The notes under the pieces: generated by a model | Told to the model about the DNA's origin: nothing | The model's database searches: none | Seen by the model: the letters and a program-made list of their open reading frames with translations, nothing else | Part shown: positions 8,583 to 17,628 of the stretch, one piece after another | Layout of the letters: every line of letters begins with the position of its first letter | Numbering within the stretch: the stretch's first letter is position 1 | Made by a program: the position numbers and the translations under genes | Source: Pseudomonadales bacterium | Lineage (GTDB): Bacteria; Pseudomonadota; Gammaproteobacteria; Pseudomonadales; Azotimanducaceae | Direction of reading: 5' to 3' | NCBI GenBank assembly: GCA_028283025.1 | Contig: JAPYNO010000028.1 | Span: 1 to 52,615, forward strand | Length of the DNA: 52,615 nucleotides

Positions 8583-9650
8583 CTACCTGCTTGCCGCTTT
8601 GGAAAGAAATCTTGGCGAAACAATGCTCGCTGGCCTTGGCCAATCGCGAATTATGACATGTACCGCGCCCTTGGCTGCGGCAGGCACACGCGCGAAGCCA
8701 ATACTGCATCCAAGCGTCGGCGAGAAGCTTCCGCTCGTCACCACGCCCAAGCCTTCTGTCGTCTGCACTTCAGCACCTGGCCGCATCACGCCCTTCTCCA
8801 TGAGTTGAATGCCTTTGAGCTCGCGTTCCTTGCCCGCAGCGGCGATCTCTTGAAGGCGCCGTCTGCCGATAAAGTCTCGCGCAACTGGCTGCCAGGCGAT
8901 CGTCCAGCCAAGCCGTGATTCGAGCGGATGATTGCATTCGTCCATGTCCTGTCCGTAGAGATTGAGGCCAGCCTCAAGCCGTAAGGTGTCGCGCGCGCCC
9001 AAACCGCAAGCTTGCACATCTTGTTCTTGCAAGCGTTGCCAGAGGGTGGGTGAGTGTTCTCCGGACAGCATGATTTCAACGCCGTCCTCACCTGTGTAGC
9101 CAGTGCGTGCAACGAGCACATCGCCAACGCGGGTTACAGCAAACTTGTCAAGACTCGTGAGGTCATGCCCGAGGGCAATCTGCGCACGGCGGATGGCGTC
9201 CGGCCCTTGTACCGCGAGCATCGCGAGGTCATCGCGGCATTGCACTTCGACGCAATAGCCAGTGCGGTGAGTTGCCAGCCAGTACAGCATCTTCTCGCGC
9301 GTTGAAGCGTTGCAGACCAGCCGAAAGGTCTCGCCTAGAGAATAGACCATCAAGTCATCGAGTATGCCAGCCTGTTCATTGAGCGCGAGGCTGTAGAGCG
9401 CACGCCCGCAATCGAGGGTTGCGACATCGCCGACGAGCAAGCGACGCAGGTACGCTTCGGCATTATTGCCACGCACATCGACCTGTGTCATGTGGGACAC
9501 ATCGAACATGCCAGCGGATGTGCGCACTGCCTGGTGCTCGGCGATTTGAGAGCCGAAATTGATCGGCATCTCCCAGCCAGCGAACGGCACGAACTTTGCG
9601 CCCATTGCGGCTTGCAGCTCGAAAAGCGGGGTTCGTTTCAGCTCGGCCAT
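8583..9650 (-). CDS. gcvT: Aminomethyltransferase (glycine cleavage T protein)
   Basis: A 355-residue GcvT that transfers the aminomethyl carbon from lipoyl-GcvH to tetrahydrofolate, releasing ammonia. Family blocks: KRTPLFELQAAMGAKFVPFA at the N terminus, GMFDVSHMTQVDVRG near residue 47, a folate-site segment with ARTGYTGEDGVEIM (the aspartate in EDG is conserved), and LRLEAGLNLYGQDMDE. The start codon lies 13 bp inside the end of ubiH, so the two are translationally linked. No glycine riboswitch precedes it; regulation would have to act from the pepP promoter or from a promoter inside ubiH. Confidence 0.97.
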   Translation of the reverse strand: MAELKRTPLFELQAAMGAKFVPFAGWEMPINFGSQIAEHQAVRTSAGMFDVSHMTQVDVRGNNAEAYLRRLLVGDVATLDCGRALYSLALNEQAGILDDLMVYSLGETFRLVCNASTREKMLYWLATHRTGYCVEVQCRDDLAMLAVQGPDAIRRAQIALGHDLTSLDKFAVTRVGDVLVARTGYTGEDGVEIMLSGEHSPTLWQRLQEQDVQACGLGARDTLRLEAGLNLYGQDMDECNHPLESRLGWTIAWQPVARDFIGRRRLQEIAAAGKERELKGIQLMEKGVMRPGAEVQTTEGLGVVTSGSFSPTLGCSIGFARVPAAAKGAVHVIIRDWPRPASIVSPRFLSKAASR

Positions 9651-10840
9651 TTGACTTTCTCGGTGATGCGCATCAGCAGGCTGTCGCCAAGTGCCTCCTT
9701 GAGCAGGAGTTGCTTGATGGGGTCGAATTGGTCAACGAAGCGCACGCCCAAGTTCCTGAGCCACGAAAAGGTCGGATCATCAATGGCGTAGACTTGGCGA
9801 AAGAATGACATGGCAGCCAGCATGGACTTCGAGCGCACGCCGCGCATACGGCTGAAGTCCCGCCAATGATGGTCGGCGCCCGGGTCGCTTAGGTGCGACT
9901 TGAGCACTTCGAGCAGGGCTTCGACATCTTCGAGACCAAGGTTGGCACCTTGACCAGCGAGCGGGTGCAGAACGCGCGCCGAGTCGCCGAGCAGCAGTGT
10001 TCTTGATGACGGCGCGAAGCTTTCGCTGACCTGTTGCTCAAGGGGCAGGCAAAAGCGCTCATCGGCGGCTCGCACCTCACCGAGGCAGCCTTCGCTCGCA
10101 TCGGTCAGTTCTGCGCAGAAGTCTTGTTCGTTCAGGGCCGCCCGGCGCGTCGCTTGCATGTCAGACTGCGACCAGACAATCGATACGAGATGACGACCAT
10201 CTTCAGCATCGAGCGGCAGCAGCGCGAGCGGGCCATCGTGCAGGAATCGTTGGCGGGCGGTGTTGGCATGATGTTCGCTGACCTCGGCGACCGTGACGAT
10301 GGCCGATTGCCCAGTCGCGCGCATGTCTCGATCAAGATTCAAAAGGTCTCGGACACGCGAGCTTGCGCCATCAGCACCAATCAAGAGCGAGCCTTGGACT
10401 TCGCTGCCAGCATTGAGTGTGATGCCATCTACACCGACATTGATATCCTCAATAGGCTCACCCAAGCGCATGTCGATCTTGGATGCTTCGATGAGCTGCC
10501 ACAGGCGTGTCTGCAGGCTGCTCATCGACGCCATGAAACCGAGCTGCGCCGCCCCCACATCTACGGCGTCAAAGGATACTTGCGCCGTGCCGAGTTCCTC
10601 CCACGCGAGCAGGCGCTCGAACTGTCCATGATGATGCCAAGCGCCATCGCCGAAGCCTTCAAGAAAATCCTTCCATTTGGGGGCGAGCGCGATCATCCGT
10701 GCATCAAAGCCTAAGCGGCCTCGGACTTCGCGCGGCACAGCGCGCTCGAAGAGGGCGACCGAGTAGCCGATGCGTTCGAGTCCGAGCGCCGCCGCCGCGC
10801 CGACGAGGCCGCCGCCGACAACGAGTACCTCAAAACGCAT
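9638..10840 (-). CDS. ubiH: UbiH/UbiF/COQ6-family FAD-dependent ubiquinone hydroxylase
   Basis: A 400-residue flavoprotein monooxygenase starting at MRFEVLVVGGG (10840), whose Rossmann motif GGGLVGAAAALGLE binds FAD. The mid-protein GADGASSRVRDLL (the DG motif) and the second FAD motif GDSARVLHPLAGQGANLGLED are both present. Such enzymes hydroxylate the ubiquinone ring. Its position between pepP and gcvT is that of ubiH and ubiI in E. coli, where two paralogues sit in tandem; here there is only one, so whether it does the UbiH, UbiI or a combined job cannot be decided from sequence by eye. The start overlaps the pepP stop by 11 bp. Confidence 0.9.
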   Translation of the reverse strand: MRFEVLVVGGGLVGAAAALGLERIGYSVALFERAVPREVRGRLGFDARMIALAPKWKDFLEGFGDGAWHHHGQFERLLAWEELGTAQVSFDAVDVGAAQLGFMASMSSLQTRLWQLIEASKIDMRLGEPIEDINVGVDGITLNAGSEVQGSLLIGADGASSRVRDLLNLDRDMRATGQSAIVTVAEVSEHHANTARQRFLHDGPLALLPLDAEDGRHLVSIVWSQSDMQATRRAALNEQDFCAELTDASEGCLGEVRAADERFCLPLEQQVSESFAPSSRTLLLGDSARVLHPLAGQGANLGLEDVEALLEVLKSHLSDPGADHHWRDFSRMRGVRSKSMLAAMSFFRQVYAIDDPTFSWLRNLGVRFVDQFDPIKQLLLKEALGDSLLMRITEKVKWPS

Positions 10841-12137
10841 CGCCACCTGTCTCACTCATCAGAGCTTCAATATCGGCGACCGTTTTGACGGCATATTTGG
10901 TTAATACTTCGTGCCCGGACTCGGTGATCAGCACGTCGTCCTCAATGCGAATGCCGATGTTGCGATAGTGCTCAGGTACTGATTCTTCAAACATGTAGAT
11001 GCCTGGTTCGACGGTGAGCACCATGCCCGGTTCGAGTGTGCGCCAGTCCTTCGCCTGCTTGCGCGCGCCGACATCGTGGACATCAAGGCCGAGGAAGTGC
11101 GAAGTACCGTGCATGAAGTAGGGCTTGTGGGCGTCTTCTTTGATCAGTGTTTCCAAGTCGCCTTCAAGCAGCCCAAGTTCGATGAGCCCCTTGATGACTT
11201 CGCGAATGGCCGCCTGATGCGGCGCATCGAGTGAATTGCCGGGCTCGCAGGCGTCAATCGCTGCAAGCTGCGCGCTGAGGACGATCTCATAGATGTCGCG
11301 CTGGGCTTCGCTGAAGCGACCGCCCACAGGAAAGGTGCGCGTGATGTCAGCGGCATAGTGCTGGTACTCGCAGCCGGCATCGATCAGCACGAGGTCGCCG
11401 TCGCGCATCACAGACGAATTCTCGACATAGTGCAGCACGCACGCATTGGCGCCGCTGCCGACAATCGACGTATAGGCAGGCGCGCGCGCGCCTCGACGCA
11501 TGAATTCATAGACGATCTCAGCTTCGAGCTGCCACTCGCCCATGCCGGGGCGGGCAGTTCGCATGGCGCGGTGATGGGCGTCGCTGCTGATGCGCGCCGC
11601 TTCGCGCATGAGTTCAATCTCGTCGCCGCGTTTGATAGCGCGCATTTCATGCAAAAGAGGCCCGAGCAGGTCGAGGTGTTTGGGCGCACGGTGCGCTTCG
11701 CGGCTCATGCGAAGCTCGCCGAGAAACCCAAGCACCTGCTGCTCCGCCGCCGATTCGCCAATTTCCATGAATAGACGTTCCTTGTCCATCAGCAGCTTTG
11801 GCAGCCTGCGATTGATTTGGCTCACCGGATAGGCGGCATCCACGCCAAGTCGCTCGGGCGCAGCGACCGGCCCGAGCCGTCCGCCATCCCAGCGCTCGCG
11901 CAAGGCATCCTTGGCACGACAAAAGAGCAGGCTCTTTTGCTTGCGTGCGCCACGCTCAAGCACAAGCAGCGCCTCGGGTTCGTCAAATCCAGTGAGGTAA
12001 TGAAAGTCGCTGTTCTGCCGGAACACAAAGTCGGTGTCTCGGCTGCGTATGCGCATGGGTGAAGCGAACACCACAGCAAGGCTGTTCGCAGGCATTTTCG
12101 CAAGCAGGGCGTTGCGCCGCTCGATGTGGGGGGTCAC
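10830..12137 (-). CDS. pepP: Xaa-Pro aminopeptidase
   Basis: A 435-residue metallopeptidase of family M24B that removes an N-terminal residue preceding proline. The start is a GTG at 12137 (MTPHIERRNALLAKMP). The two-metal ligands of the pita-bread fold can be seen: aspartates in LIDAGCEY and YAADITRTFP, histidine in HGTSHFLGLDVHD, and glutamates in LTVEPGIYM and IGIRIEDD. The N-terminal domain contains RDTDFVFRQNSDFHYLTGF, typical of PepP. It is the first gene of the long minus-strand unit. In many gammaproteobacteria the genes before pepP are ygfB and zapA; here the defence island begins instead. Confidence 0.96.
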   Translation of the reverse strand: MTPHIERRNALLAKMPANSLAVVFASPMRIRSRDTDFVFRQNSDFHYLTGFDEPEALLVLERGARKQKSLLFCRAKDALRERWDGGRLGPVAAPERLGVDAAYPVSQINRRLPKLLMDKERLFMEIGESAAEQQVLGFLGELRMSREAHRAPKHLDLLGPLLHEMRAIKRGDEIELMREAARISSDAHHRAMRTARPGMGEWQLEAEIVYEFMRRGARAPAYTSIVGSGANACVLHYVENSSVMRDGDLVLIDAGCEYQHYAADITRTFPVGGRFSEAQRDIYEIVLSAQLAAIDACEPGNSLDAPHQAAIREVIKGLIELGLLEGDLETLIKEDAHKPYFMHGTSHFLGLDVHDVGARKQAKDWRTLEPGMVLTVEPGIYMFEESVPEHYRNIGIRIEDDVLITESGHEVLTKYAVKTVADIEALMSETGGDAF

Positions 12138-12144
12138 TCGTTAT

Positions 12145-12167
12145 ATACTTTTTCAAAAAGATAGTAT
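12145..12167. promoter_or_regulatory. AT-rich palindrome in the pepP/trlF intergenic gap
   Basis: The 59-bp gap between divergent pepP and the TrlF-like gene contains CTTTTTCAAAAAG (12148-12160), a perfect palindrome around C12154, embedded in a looser inverted repeat ATACT...AGTAT (12145-12167). It is the only AT-rich patch nearby and lies where both promoters should be. It may be an operator or simply promoter DNA. No clear -35/-10 pair could be assigned for either gene. Confidence 0.3.
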
Positions 12168-12196
12168 TCTACGCTCACGCGCTTTAGTGGCGAGGA

Positions 12197-14863
12197 ATGA
12201 CAGACTTACAGTACAGCCACGCCCGCTTCTGGAAATGTGCACTGCAGGTAAATGGGCACAGTTACAGCGGGAAATATCAGGGGCAGGATCATGGCTTGGA
12301 TGCCGCACCTTATGCGGATGCGCTGTTGCAACTCTGCCTTGAGGAAGATATTAAAGTCATTGGTATAGCTGACCATGTGATCTTACAAGAGTTGAATGTG
12401 ATACGAGATCGGTTGTCAACGAAAGGGATTTTAGTTTTTCCAGGTTTTGAAATCAGTTCGACCGAGAAGATCCATATGGTCTGCCTATTTTCCGAAGGCA
12501 CGTCAACTCCAGAACTGCACCAATATCTCGGCCAACTCGGAATTACCGGACGTAGCGACCACGTCGCCCCTTCAAACCTTGGCTGTCTTGAGATCGCCAA
12601 GCGAATTCATGAGATCAATGGGTTTTGGTACGCGGCCCATATGACAGGCAGCAATGGACTGCTCCGCCTAAACCAGGATGGCGGAGGTTTAGTACATGTG
12701 TGGACGGACCACAGTTCGGTGCAAGCTGGTCAAATTCCGGGAGCCGTTGATGATTTGGAAGACAAGTACAAGAAGATCGTCCTCAATAAGAATGCAGATT
12801 ACAGACGCGAGCGCCCCATCACCGCGATCAACGCCAAGGATGTCGCTAGGCCCGAAGACCTCAAGGATCCCCGATCATCGACTTTTATCAAAATGACTCG
12901 CCCTTGTTTTGAATCGTTGCTGCTGGCATTCAAGTATCCCGAATCACGAGTGCGACTGCAAAGTGAAATGCAAGAACACTATGCAAGCAGAATCGACCAT
13001 GTGAGCATTGAGGGAGGCTATCTTGATGGTTTAACTGCGAAACTATCCGGGCATTTGGACACTGTCATTGGGGGAAGAGGCACAGGAAAGTCAACGCTTT
13101 TGGAGTGCATTCGGTACGCGCTTGAATTGCCTCATAAGGCGGAGGATGCGAGAAAACAGGGTGATCAGATCGTGCGTGAGAACCTTGGTAAAGCTGGTGG
13201 CAGAGTGGTCCTTGAACTATGCTCGGCAGCGAACAACATGAGACGCTACAAGGTTGTTCGTCGCTACGGTGAGCCTGCTCGGGTTATTGACCACGAAGGC
13301 AACGAGTCAAACCTTCACCCTAGCGATCTACTTCCAAGAGCAGAAATCTATGGACAAAACGAAATATATGAACTCGCGAAGAGCCCTAATGAGCAGACAC
13401 AAGTGCTGGATCGATTTCTGCCTGCGAATTTCGCGCAGCAGACCGAGCTACGAACTGCCTGGGGCAAGCTAGACAAGAACGGTGAGGATCTAGCGAAAGC
13501 CCTCGATCAGAAAGACGAGATTGATGCGGGTATAGCGCAGCTTCCGAGACTCCAAGAGCAGGTGAAGCAATATCGGAAGCAGGGTCTTGAGGAAAAACTA
13601 AAGATAGTTCCGTTGCTTGAGAAAGAGCGGCAATTGATGCCTCGTATCAAGGATGAGGTTGATCGAGTGCGTACTGCAAAACGCACCCTTGACGAGAGTG
13701 CCCCCGATCTAGTGTTCTTGAGTGACGATGGATTGGAGAGCTTGCCGCATTTGGATCTGCTGCGAAAAGCGAGACAGGTTTTGGAGAAACTCTTAAACGA
13801 TCTACAGCGGCAAGGGCAGGAAATCGATAAGGCATTGAAAGACGCCGATGAGTTGCTGCGACCCGTATTGCGAGACTTGCAGCGGGTGCTTGCGGATTCT
13901 GAGCAGCAGCTTGAGAAGGAATTTGCGACCCTGCCGGCAATGGCGGGCAAATCTGGGAGAGAGGTCGGCATGGCGTTTAGAAACTTGCTGCAGCAAATTG
14001 AACGCATCAAGCCAAAGCGTGTTCGGCTTAAGACGATGGAGAGTTTTGTCAATGAGTTGAATCGGGAACGTCGCAACCTACTAGGTCAGATATCGGATCT
14101 TCGAAGCGCCCGTGCGGATGCTCGGCGAAAAGCAGTGAAACAACTCAACAGGCGGCTTCAGGGTAAATTGCGGATTTCTATTGTTCCCGATGGTGTGCGC
14201 GAACCTCTCAGAAAATTCCTGCAAGGTCTGAAAGGGGTGGGTCCGGAAAAGACAAGATGGGTTGATGAAGCAGAGGGGCTGACGATTCTTGGACTAGCTG
14301 CGGCGATTCGTGAAGGCAAGGATTCCCTGTTAGAGAAAGGGTGGGGACTGACGCCGTTGACTGCCGAAACACTGGCAAAGCTCGATACCTCCCAACGCCA
14401 TGCGATGGAAGCGATTGATCTTGAAGAGCGGGTACACATAGAGTTGAACGTCGCACATTCGGGGCCGCCGCGTTTTCAATCCATGGAGCACTTGTCTACG
14501 GGACAGCAATGCACGGCAATACTGCAACTGCTATTGCTCGATAACTCGGATCCACTGATCATGGATCAGCCTGAAGATAATCTTGACAACGCCTTTATCG
14601 CAGACCGGATCGTCAAAGACCTGCTCTCGGCGAAAATAGAGCGCCAGTTTATTCTTGCCACACACAATGCAAATATTCCTGTGTTCGGCGATGCCGAATG
14701 GATCGGAGTATTTGCCGCCACACAAGAGAGTGCGGACATGCCTTGTGAACGACAGGGGTCAATAGATACCCCAGAGATTCGCGATCACGCAGCCGAGATT
14801 CTCGAAGGTGGAAGAGAAGCGTTTGCTCAACGCAGAGAGCTGTACGGGTTAAACGAAGCATGA
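12197..14863 (+). CDS. TrlF-like AAA/ABC-type ATPase with N-terminal PHP domain
   Basis: An 888-residue protein with three parts. Residues 1-240 resemble a PHP phosphoesterase domain in the TrlF arrangement: FWKCALQVNGHSY at the start, GIADH (Asp59, His60), FPGFEIS (Glu85) and AAHM (His148). A Walker A, GGRGTGKST, lies at 292-300, followed by a long charged coiled coil at about 400-620. The ATPase closes near residues 765-800 with the signature HLSTGQQC and the Walker B PLIMDQPEDNLDN, then THNANIP, as in SMC/RecF-type ATPases. The fold suggests a DNA- or RNA-end sensing ATPase with a nuclease or phosphatase head. The downstream AlbA_2 gene overlaps by four bases. A defence role next to the CRISPR array is inference. 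A GAGG sits directly before the ATG. Confidence 0.8.
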   Translation: MTDLQYSHARFWKCALQVNGHSYSGKYQGQDHGLDAAPYADALLQLCLEEDIKVIGIADHVILQELNVIRDRLSTKGILVFPGFEISSTEKIHMVCLFSEGTSTPELHQYLGQLGITGRSDHVAPSNLGCLEIAKRIHEINGFWYAAHMTGSNGLLRLNQDGGGLVHVWTDHSSVQAGQIPGAVDDLEDKYKKIVLNKNADYRRERPITAINAKDVARPEDLKDPRSSTFIKMTRPCFESLLLAFKYPESRVRLQSEMQEHYASRIDHVSIEGGYLDGLTAKLSGHLDTVIGGRGTGKSTLLECIRYALELPHKAEDARKQGDQIVRENLGKAGGRVVLELCSAANNMRRYKVVRRYGEPARVIDHEGNESNLHPSDLLPRAEIYGQNEIYELAKSPNEQTQVLDRFLPANFAQQTELRTAWGKLDKNGEDLAKALDQKDEIDAGIAQLPRLQEQVKQYRKQGLEEKLKIVPLLEKERQLMPRIKDEVDRVRTAKRTLDESAPDLVFLSDDGLESLPHLDLLRKARQVLEKLLNDLQRQGQEIDKALKDADELLRPVLRDLQRVLADSEQQLEKEFATLPAMAGKSGREVGMAFRNLLQQIERIKPKRVRLKTMESFVNELNRERRNLLGQISDLRSARADARRKAVKQLNRRLQGKLRISIVPDGVREPLRKFLQGLKGVGPEKTRWVDEAEGLTILGLAAAIREGKDSLLEKGWGLTPLTAETLAKLDTSQRHAMEAIDLEERVHIELNVAHSGPPRFQSMEHLSTGQQCTAILQLLLLDNSDPLIMDQPEDNLDNAFIADRIVKDLLSAKIERQFILATHNANIPVFGDAEWIGVFAATQESADMPCERQGSIDTPEIRDHAAEILEGGREAFAQRRELYGLNEA

Positions 14864-16098
14864 CCAAAACCGAATTGCTTGAACTGATTGCGAATGGCGA
14901 GAACTCTGGTGTGGAATTCAAGCTTGACGACATTCGCGCCGAACAGCTCGCAAGAGAAGTGGTTGCTCTCGCAAACTTCAATGGCGGGCGAATTTTGCTG
15001 GGCGTGGGAGACGACGGAGCGATCACTGGAACTCAGCGAGATGACGTGGAGTGCTGGGTGATGGATGCCGTCTTTGGGCGCAAGGTGCATCCGCAGATTC
15101 TTCCCTACTATGAAGAGGTCAGATTCGATGATGGACGCATTGTCGCTGTGATCACCTTGACTCAGGGGACTGCGAAACCCTATGTCGTTCGTCACAATGA
15201 TCGTGAAGAAATTTATGTGCGCATTGGCAGCACTTCAAGGTTGGCGACACGAGAGCAGCAAGCAAGGCTGTTTTCTGTTGGTGGAATGATTCATGCAGAA
15301 CTTCTGCCTGTTTCGGGGAGTCGATTCCAAGACCTTTGCAAGGAACGGCTCACTGACTATATCCTGAATATCATTGGCGAGCCTAAAGCACCCGTTCCGA
15401 CTGTCGATGCATGGGCCGAGCAGTTGTGTGGGCTCGGGTTTATGGCTGAACGCGAAGACGGGCTTCTGGTGTGCACGATCGCAGGATTGATATTGTTTGG
15501 ATTGAGGCCAAGAAGGTTGTTGCGTCAAGCTGGAGTTCGCTGGATGGCTTTCGGTGGCGACGATAAGTCGTATAACGCGATTGACGATCAGGTCATGGAC
15601 GGCCCGCTCATCGCTCGGTTTGAGCAATCGTCCGACGGGCATCGAATGATCGTAGAAATGGGCCTGATCGAACGACTTATTCAAGCTATGCGACCATTTG
15701 TATCCGAGGAAGCGAGTGAATTAGACGATAACATTCGCCGAAAACGACACTGGCACTATCCGCTAGATGCAATTCGTGAAGGAGTAGTAAATTCGCTCGC
15801 GCATCGCGACTGGACGCGCAACGAAGAAGTTGAAGTCATCAGTTATGCCGATAGGCTAGAGGTCTTAAGTCCTGGCGCCCTACCGAACACGATGACCTTG
15901 GCAAAGATGATCACTGGACAAAGGTCACCACGGAATTCGATCGTTGTCGATGTCTTGCACGACTACGGCTATGTCGACGGGCGCGGAATGGGAGTTCGAA
16001 AAAAGATTATTCCCCTATTGCAGCAAGCGAACGGTGTCGCACCGGAGTTTGAAGTGACCGAAGACTACGTAAGGCTCAGGATGCAAAGATCTTTATAG
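14860..16098 (+). CDS. AlbA_2 (Schlafen-type) putative nucleic-acid-binding ATPase with HATPase-like C-terminus
   Basis: A 412-residue protein. Residues about 5-130 form an AlbA_2 domain: ENSGVEFKLDDIR, ALANFNGGRILLGVGDDGAI, and IYVRIGSTSRLATREQ. The C-terminal third resembles the HATPase_c_4 region of RecG-like regulators: YPLDAIREGVVNSLAHRDW followed by EVISYADRLEVLSPGALP and DYGYVDGRGMGVRKKI. Such proteins have been annotated as transcription regulators or helicase-like, and occur in several defence systems; the enzymatic activity is not established. The ATG sits inside the stop of the TrlF-like gene (ATGA), so the two are coupled and probably form one complex or pathway. The 3' end lies 74 bp before the CRISPR array. 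Confidence 0.8.
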   Translation: MTKTELLELIANGENSGVEFKLDDIRAEQLAREVVALANFNGGRILLGVGDDGAITGTQRDDVECWVMDAVFGRKVHPQILPYYEEVRFDDGRIVAVITLTQGTAKPYVVRHNDREEIYVRIGSTSRLATREQQARLFSVGGMIHAELLPVSGSRFQDLCKERLTDYILNIIGEPKAPVPTVDAWAEQLCGLGFMAEREDGLLVCTIAGLILFGLRPRRLLRQAGVRWMAFGGDDKSYNAIDDQVMDGPLIARFEQSSDGHRMIVEMGLIERLIQAMRPFVSEEASELDDNIRRKRHWHYPLDAIREGVVNSLAHRDWTRNEEVEVISYADRLEVLSPGALPNTMTLAKMITGQRSPRNSIVVDVLHDYGYVDGRGMGVRKKIIPLLQQANGVAPEFEVTEDYVRLRMQRSL

Positions 16099-16171
16099 GA
16101 AATCAGTGGATGAAAGTATCAGCCAACTTTGGGATAGCGGCGGTCGAGGACTACGGCTAGCAAGTACGCCG

Positions 16172-16207
16172 CGTTCGCGATTCGGCTCTTCCTCTCTGTG
16201 CTACCCT
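16172..16207 (+). repeat. Degenerate leader-distal CRISPR repeat
   Basis: Only the last 25 bases (CGGCTCTTCCTC through TACCCT) match the consensus; the first 12 match at 5 positions. The following spacer is short (20 bp). The copy lies at the end far from cas2, where the oldest repeat is expected to decay. The retained part ends in TGCTACCCT, the position where Neisseria repeats carry a promoter. Confidence 0.9.
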
Positions 16208-17058
16208 GAAGCTCGCGTTGACAGCTAACTGCGGACTGCGGCTCTTCCTCTCTGTGCTACCCTGCTGGTCAAATGGTCGCCCCCGAAGGCCGAACTGCGG
16301 ACTGCGGCTCTTCCTCTCTGTGCTACCCTAGCGCGCCGTCAGCGTCCTTTGCGCCGCGTACTGCGGACTGCGGCTCTTCCTCTCTGTGCTACCCTAGACG
16401 GCAGTCATATACGCGCATCCCCCCCCACTGCGGACTGCGGCTCTTCCTCTCTGTGCTACCCTTGATGAGCTCCAATTCCTCTTGAGTAAGAAACTGCGGA
16501 CTGCGGCTCTTCCTCTCTGTGCTACCCTGGCTGCGAGCCGATAAGGAGGATGCGCAAAACTGCGGACTGCGGCTCTTCCTCTCTGTGCTACCCTACGGCA
16601 GGCCGGGCGCAGAGATGCATTGTGACTGCGGACTGCGGCTCTTCCTCTCTGTGCTACCCTACAGTAATGATCGGGCAAAGCCTCGAACGTACTGCGGACT
16701 GCGGCTCTTCCTCTCTGTGCTACCCTAAAAAGACCGGCAAGTTTGTGTCGTACCCCACTGCGGACTGCGGCTCTTCCTCTCTGTGCTACCCTTAAAGATT
16801 TGCTGGATTGGGTCTGGCAGCCAACTGCGGACTGCGGCTCTTCCTCTCTGTGCTACCCTATAAATCCTTAGCAGTACCTTGAGCGAACTACTGCGGACTG
16901 CGGCTCTTCCTCTCTGTGCTACCCTTCAATTCTGCACATGTGGCCTTATGCCAGATACTGCGGACTGCGGCTCTTCCTCTCTGTGCTACCCTAAGCTGTG
17001 TCGGCGGCGTAGTTGCTGGCACACTGCGGACTGCGGCTCTTCCTCTCTGTGCTACCCT

Positions 17059-17099
17059 ATAAATCCTTAGCAGCACGCTCTTCCTCTCTGTGCTACCCT
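17059..17099 (+). repeat. Rearranged unit: spacer fragment plus truncated CRISPR repeat
   Basis: The 18-base spacer at 17059-17076 begins ATAAATCCTTAGCAG, the same 15 bases that open the spacer at 16860-16889. It is joined to a repeat missing its first 13 bases (17077-17099, GCTCTTCC through TACCCT). The unit looks like a duplicated spacer fused into a repeat by a deletion. Because the lost repeat part is what pairs with tracrRNA next to the spacer, a crRNA from this spacer is unlikely to work. Confidence 0.85.
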
Positions 17100-17628
17100 C
17101 TTGCTACTCCTCTTGACGGTGTTATCAAGACTGCGGACTGCGGCTCTTCCTCTCTGTGCTACCCTGGGCGTTGACATTACCGGTCTGCCACAGCGACTGC
17201 GGACTGCGGCTCTTCCTCTCTGTGCTACCCTGTAACGAGACCAGATGTTGTTGTAGCCAATACTGCGGACTGCGGCTCTTCCTCTCTGTGCTACCCTTGC
17301 GCATACGTGTATTAACACCGCCAATAGACTGCGGACTGCGGCTCTTCCTCTCTGTGCTACCCTTGTACCACGCCGGACTAATGACGGCCCGCATACTGCG
17401 GACTGCGGCTCTTCCTCTCTGTGCTACCCTGTACCGAGCGTTGTATTCGCGTCCTGCCCAACTGCGGACTGCGGCTCTTCCTCTCTGTGCTACCCTTCTG
17501 CAATATCATATTACCAGCAGGTCCAAACTGCGGACTGCGGCTCTTCCTCTCTGTGCTACCCTCCGCGAAGCGGCAGCCATGGCAGCCTCTGCACTGCGGA
17601 CTGCGGCTCTTCCTCTCTGTGCTACCCT

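Larger units (their letters stand above)
16172..17628 (+). CRISPR. Type II-C CRISPR array, 23 repeats (2 defective), 22 spacers
   Basis: The 36-bp repeat begins with the perfect tandem 7-mer ACTGCGG-ACTGCGG, continues CTCTTCCTCTCTG and ends TGCTACCCT. Full copies start at 16228, 16294, 16360, 16427, 16493, 16559, 16625, 16691, 16757, 16824, 16890, 16957, 17023, 17130, 17196, 17262, 17328, 17395, 17461, 17527 and 17593, and are identical by eye. The copy at 16172 is degenerate in its 5' third and the one ending at 17099 lacks its first 13 bases. Spacers are 30-31 bp, except 20 bp (16208-16227) and 18 bp (17059-17076). The orientation shown is that of crRNA, because the tracrRNA anti-repeat is complementary to the plus-strand repeat. 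Leader and youngest spacers should be at the cas2 end. Confidence 0.98.

Noticed and set aside
9651-9900. A glycine riboswitch before gcvT
   Set aside because: gcvT starts inside the end of ubiH, and no aptamer-like sequence was seen upstream.
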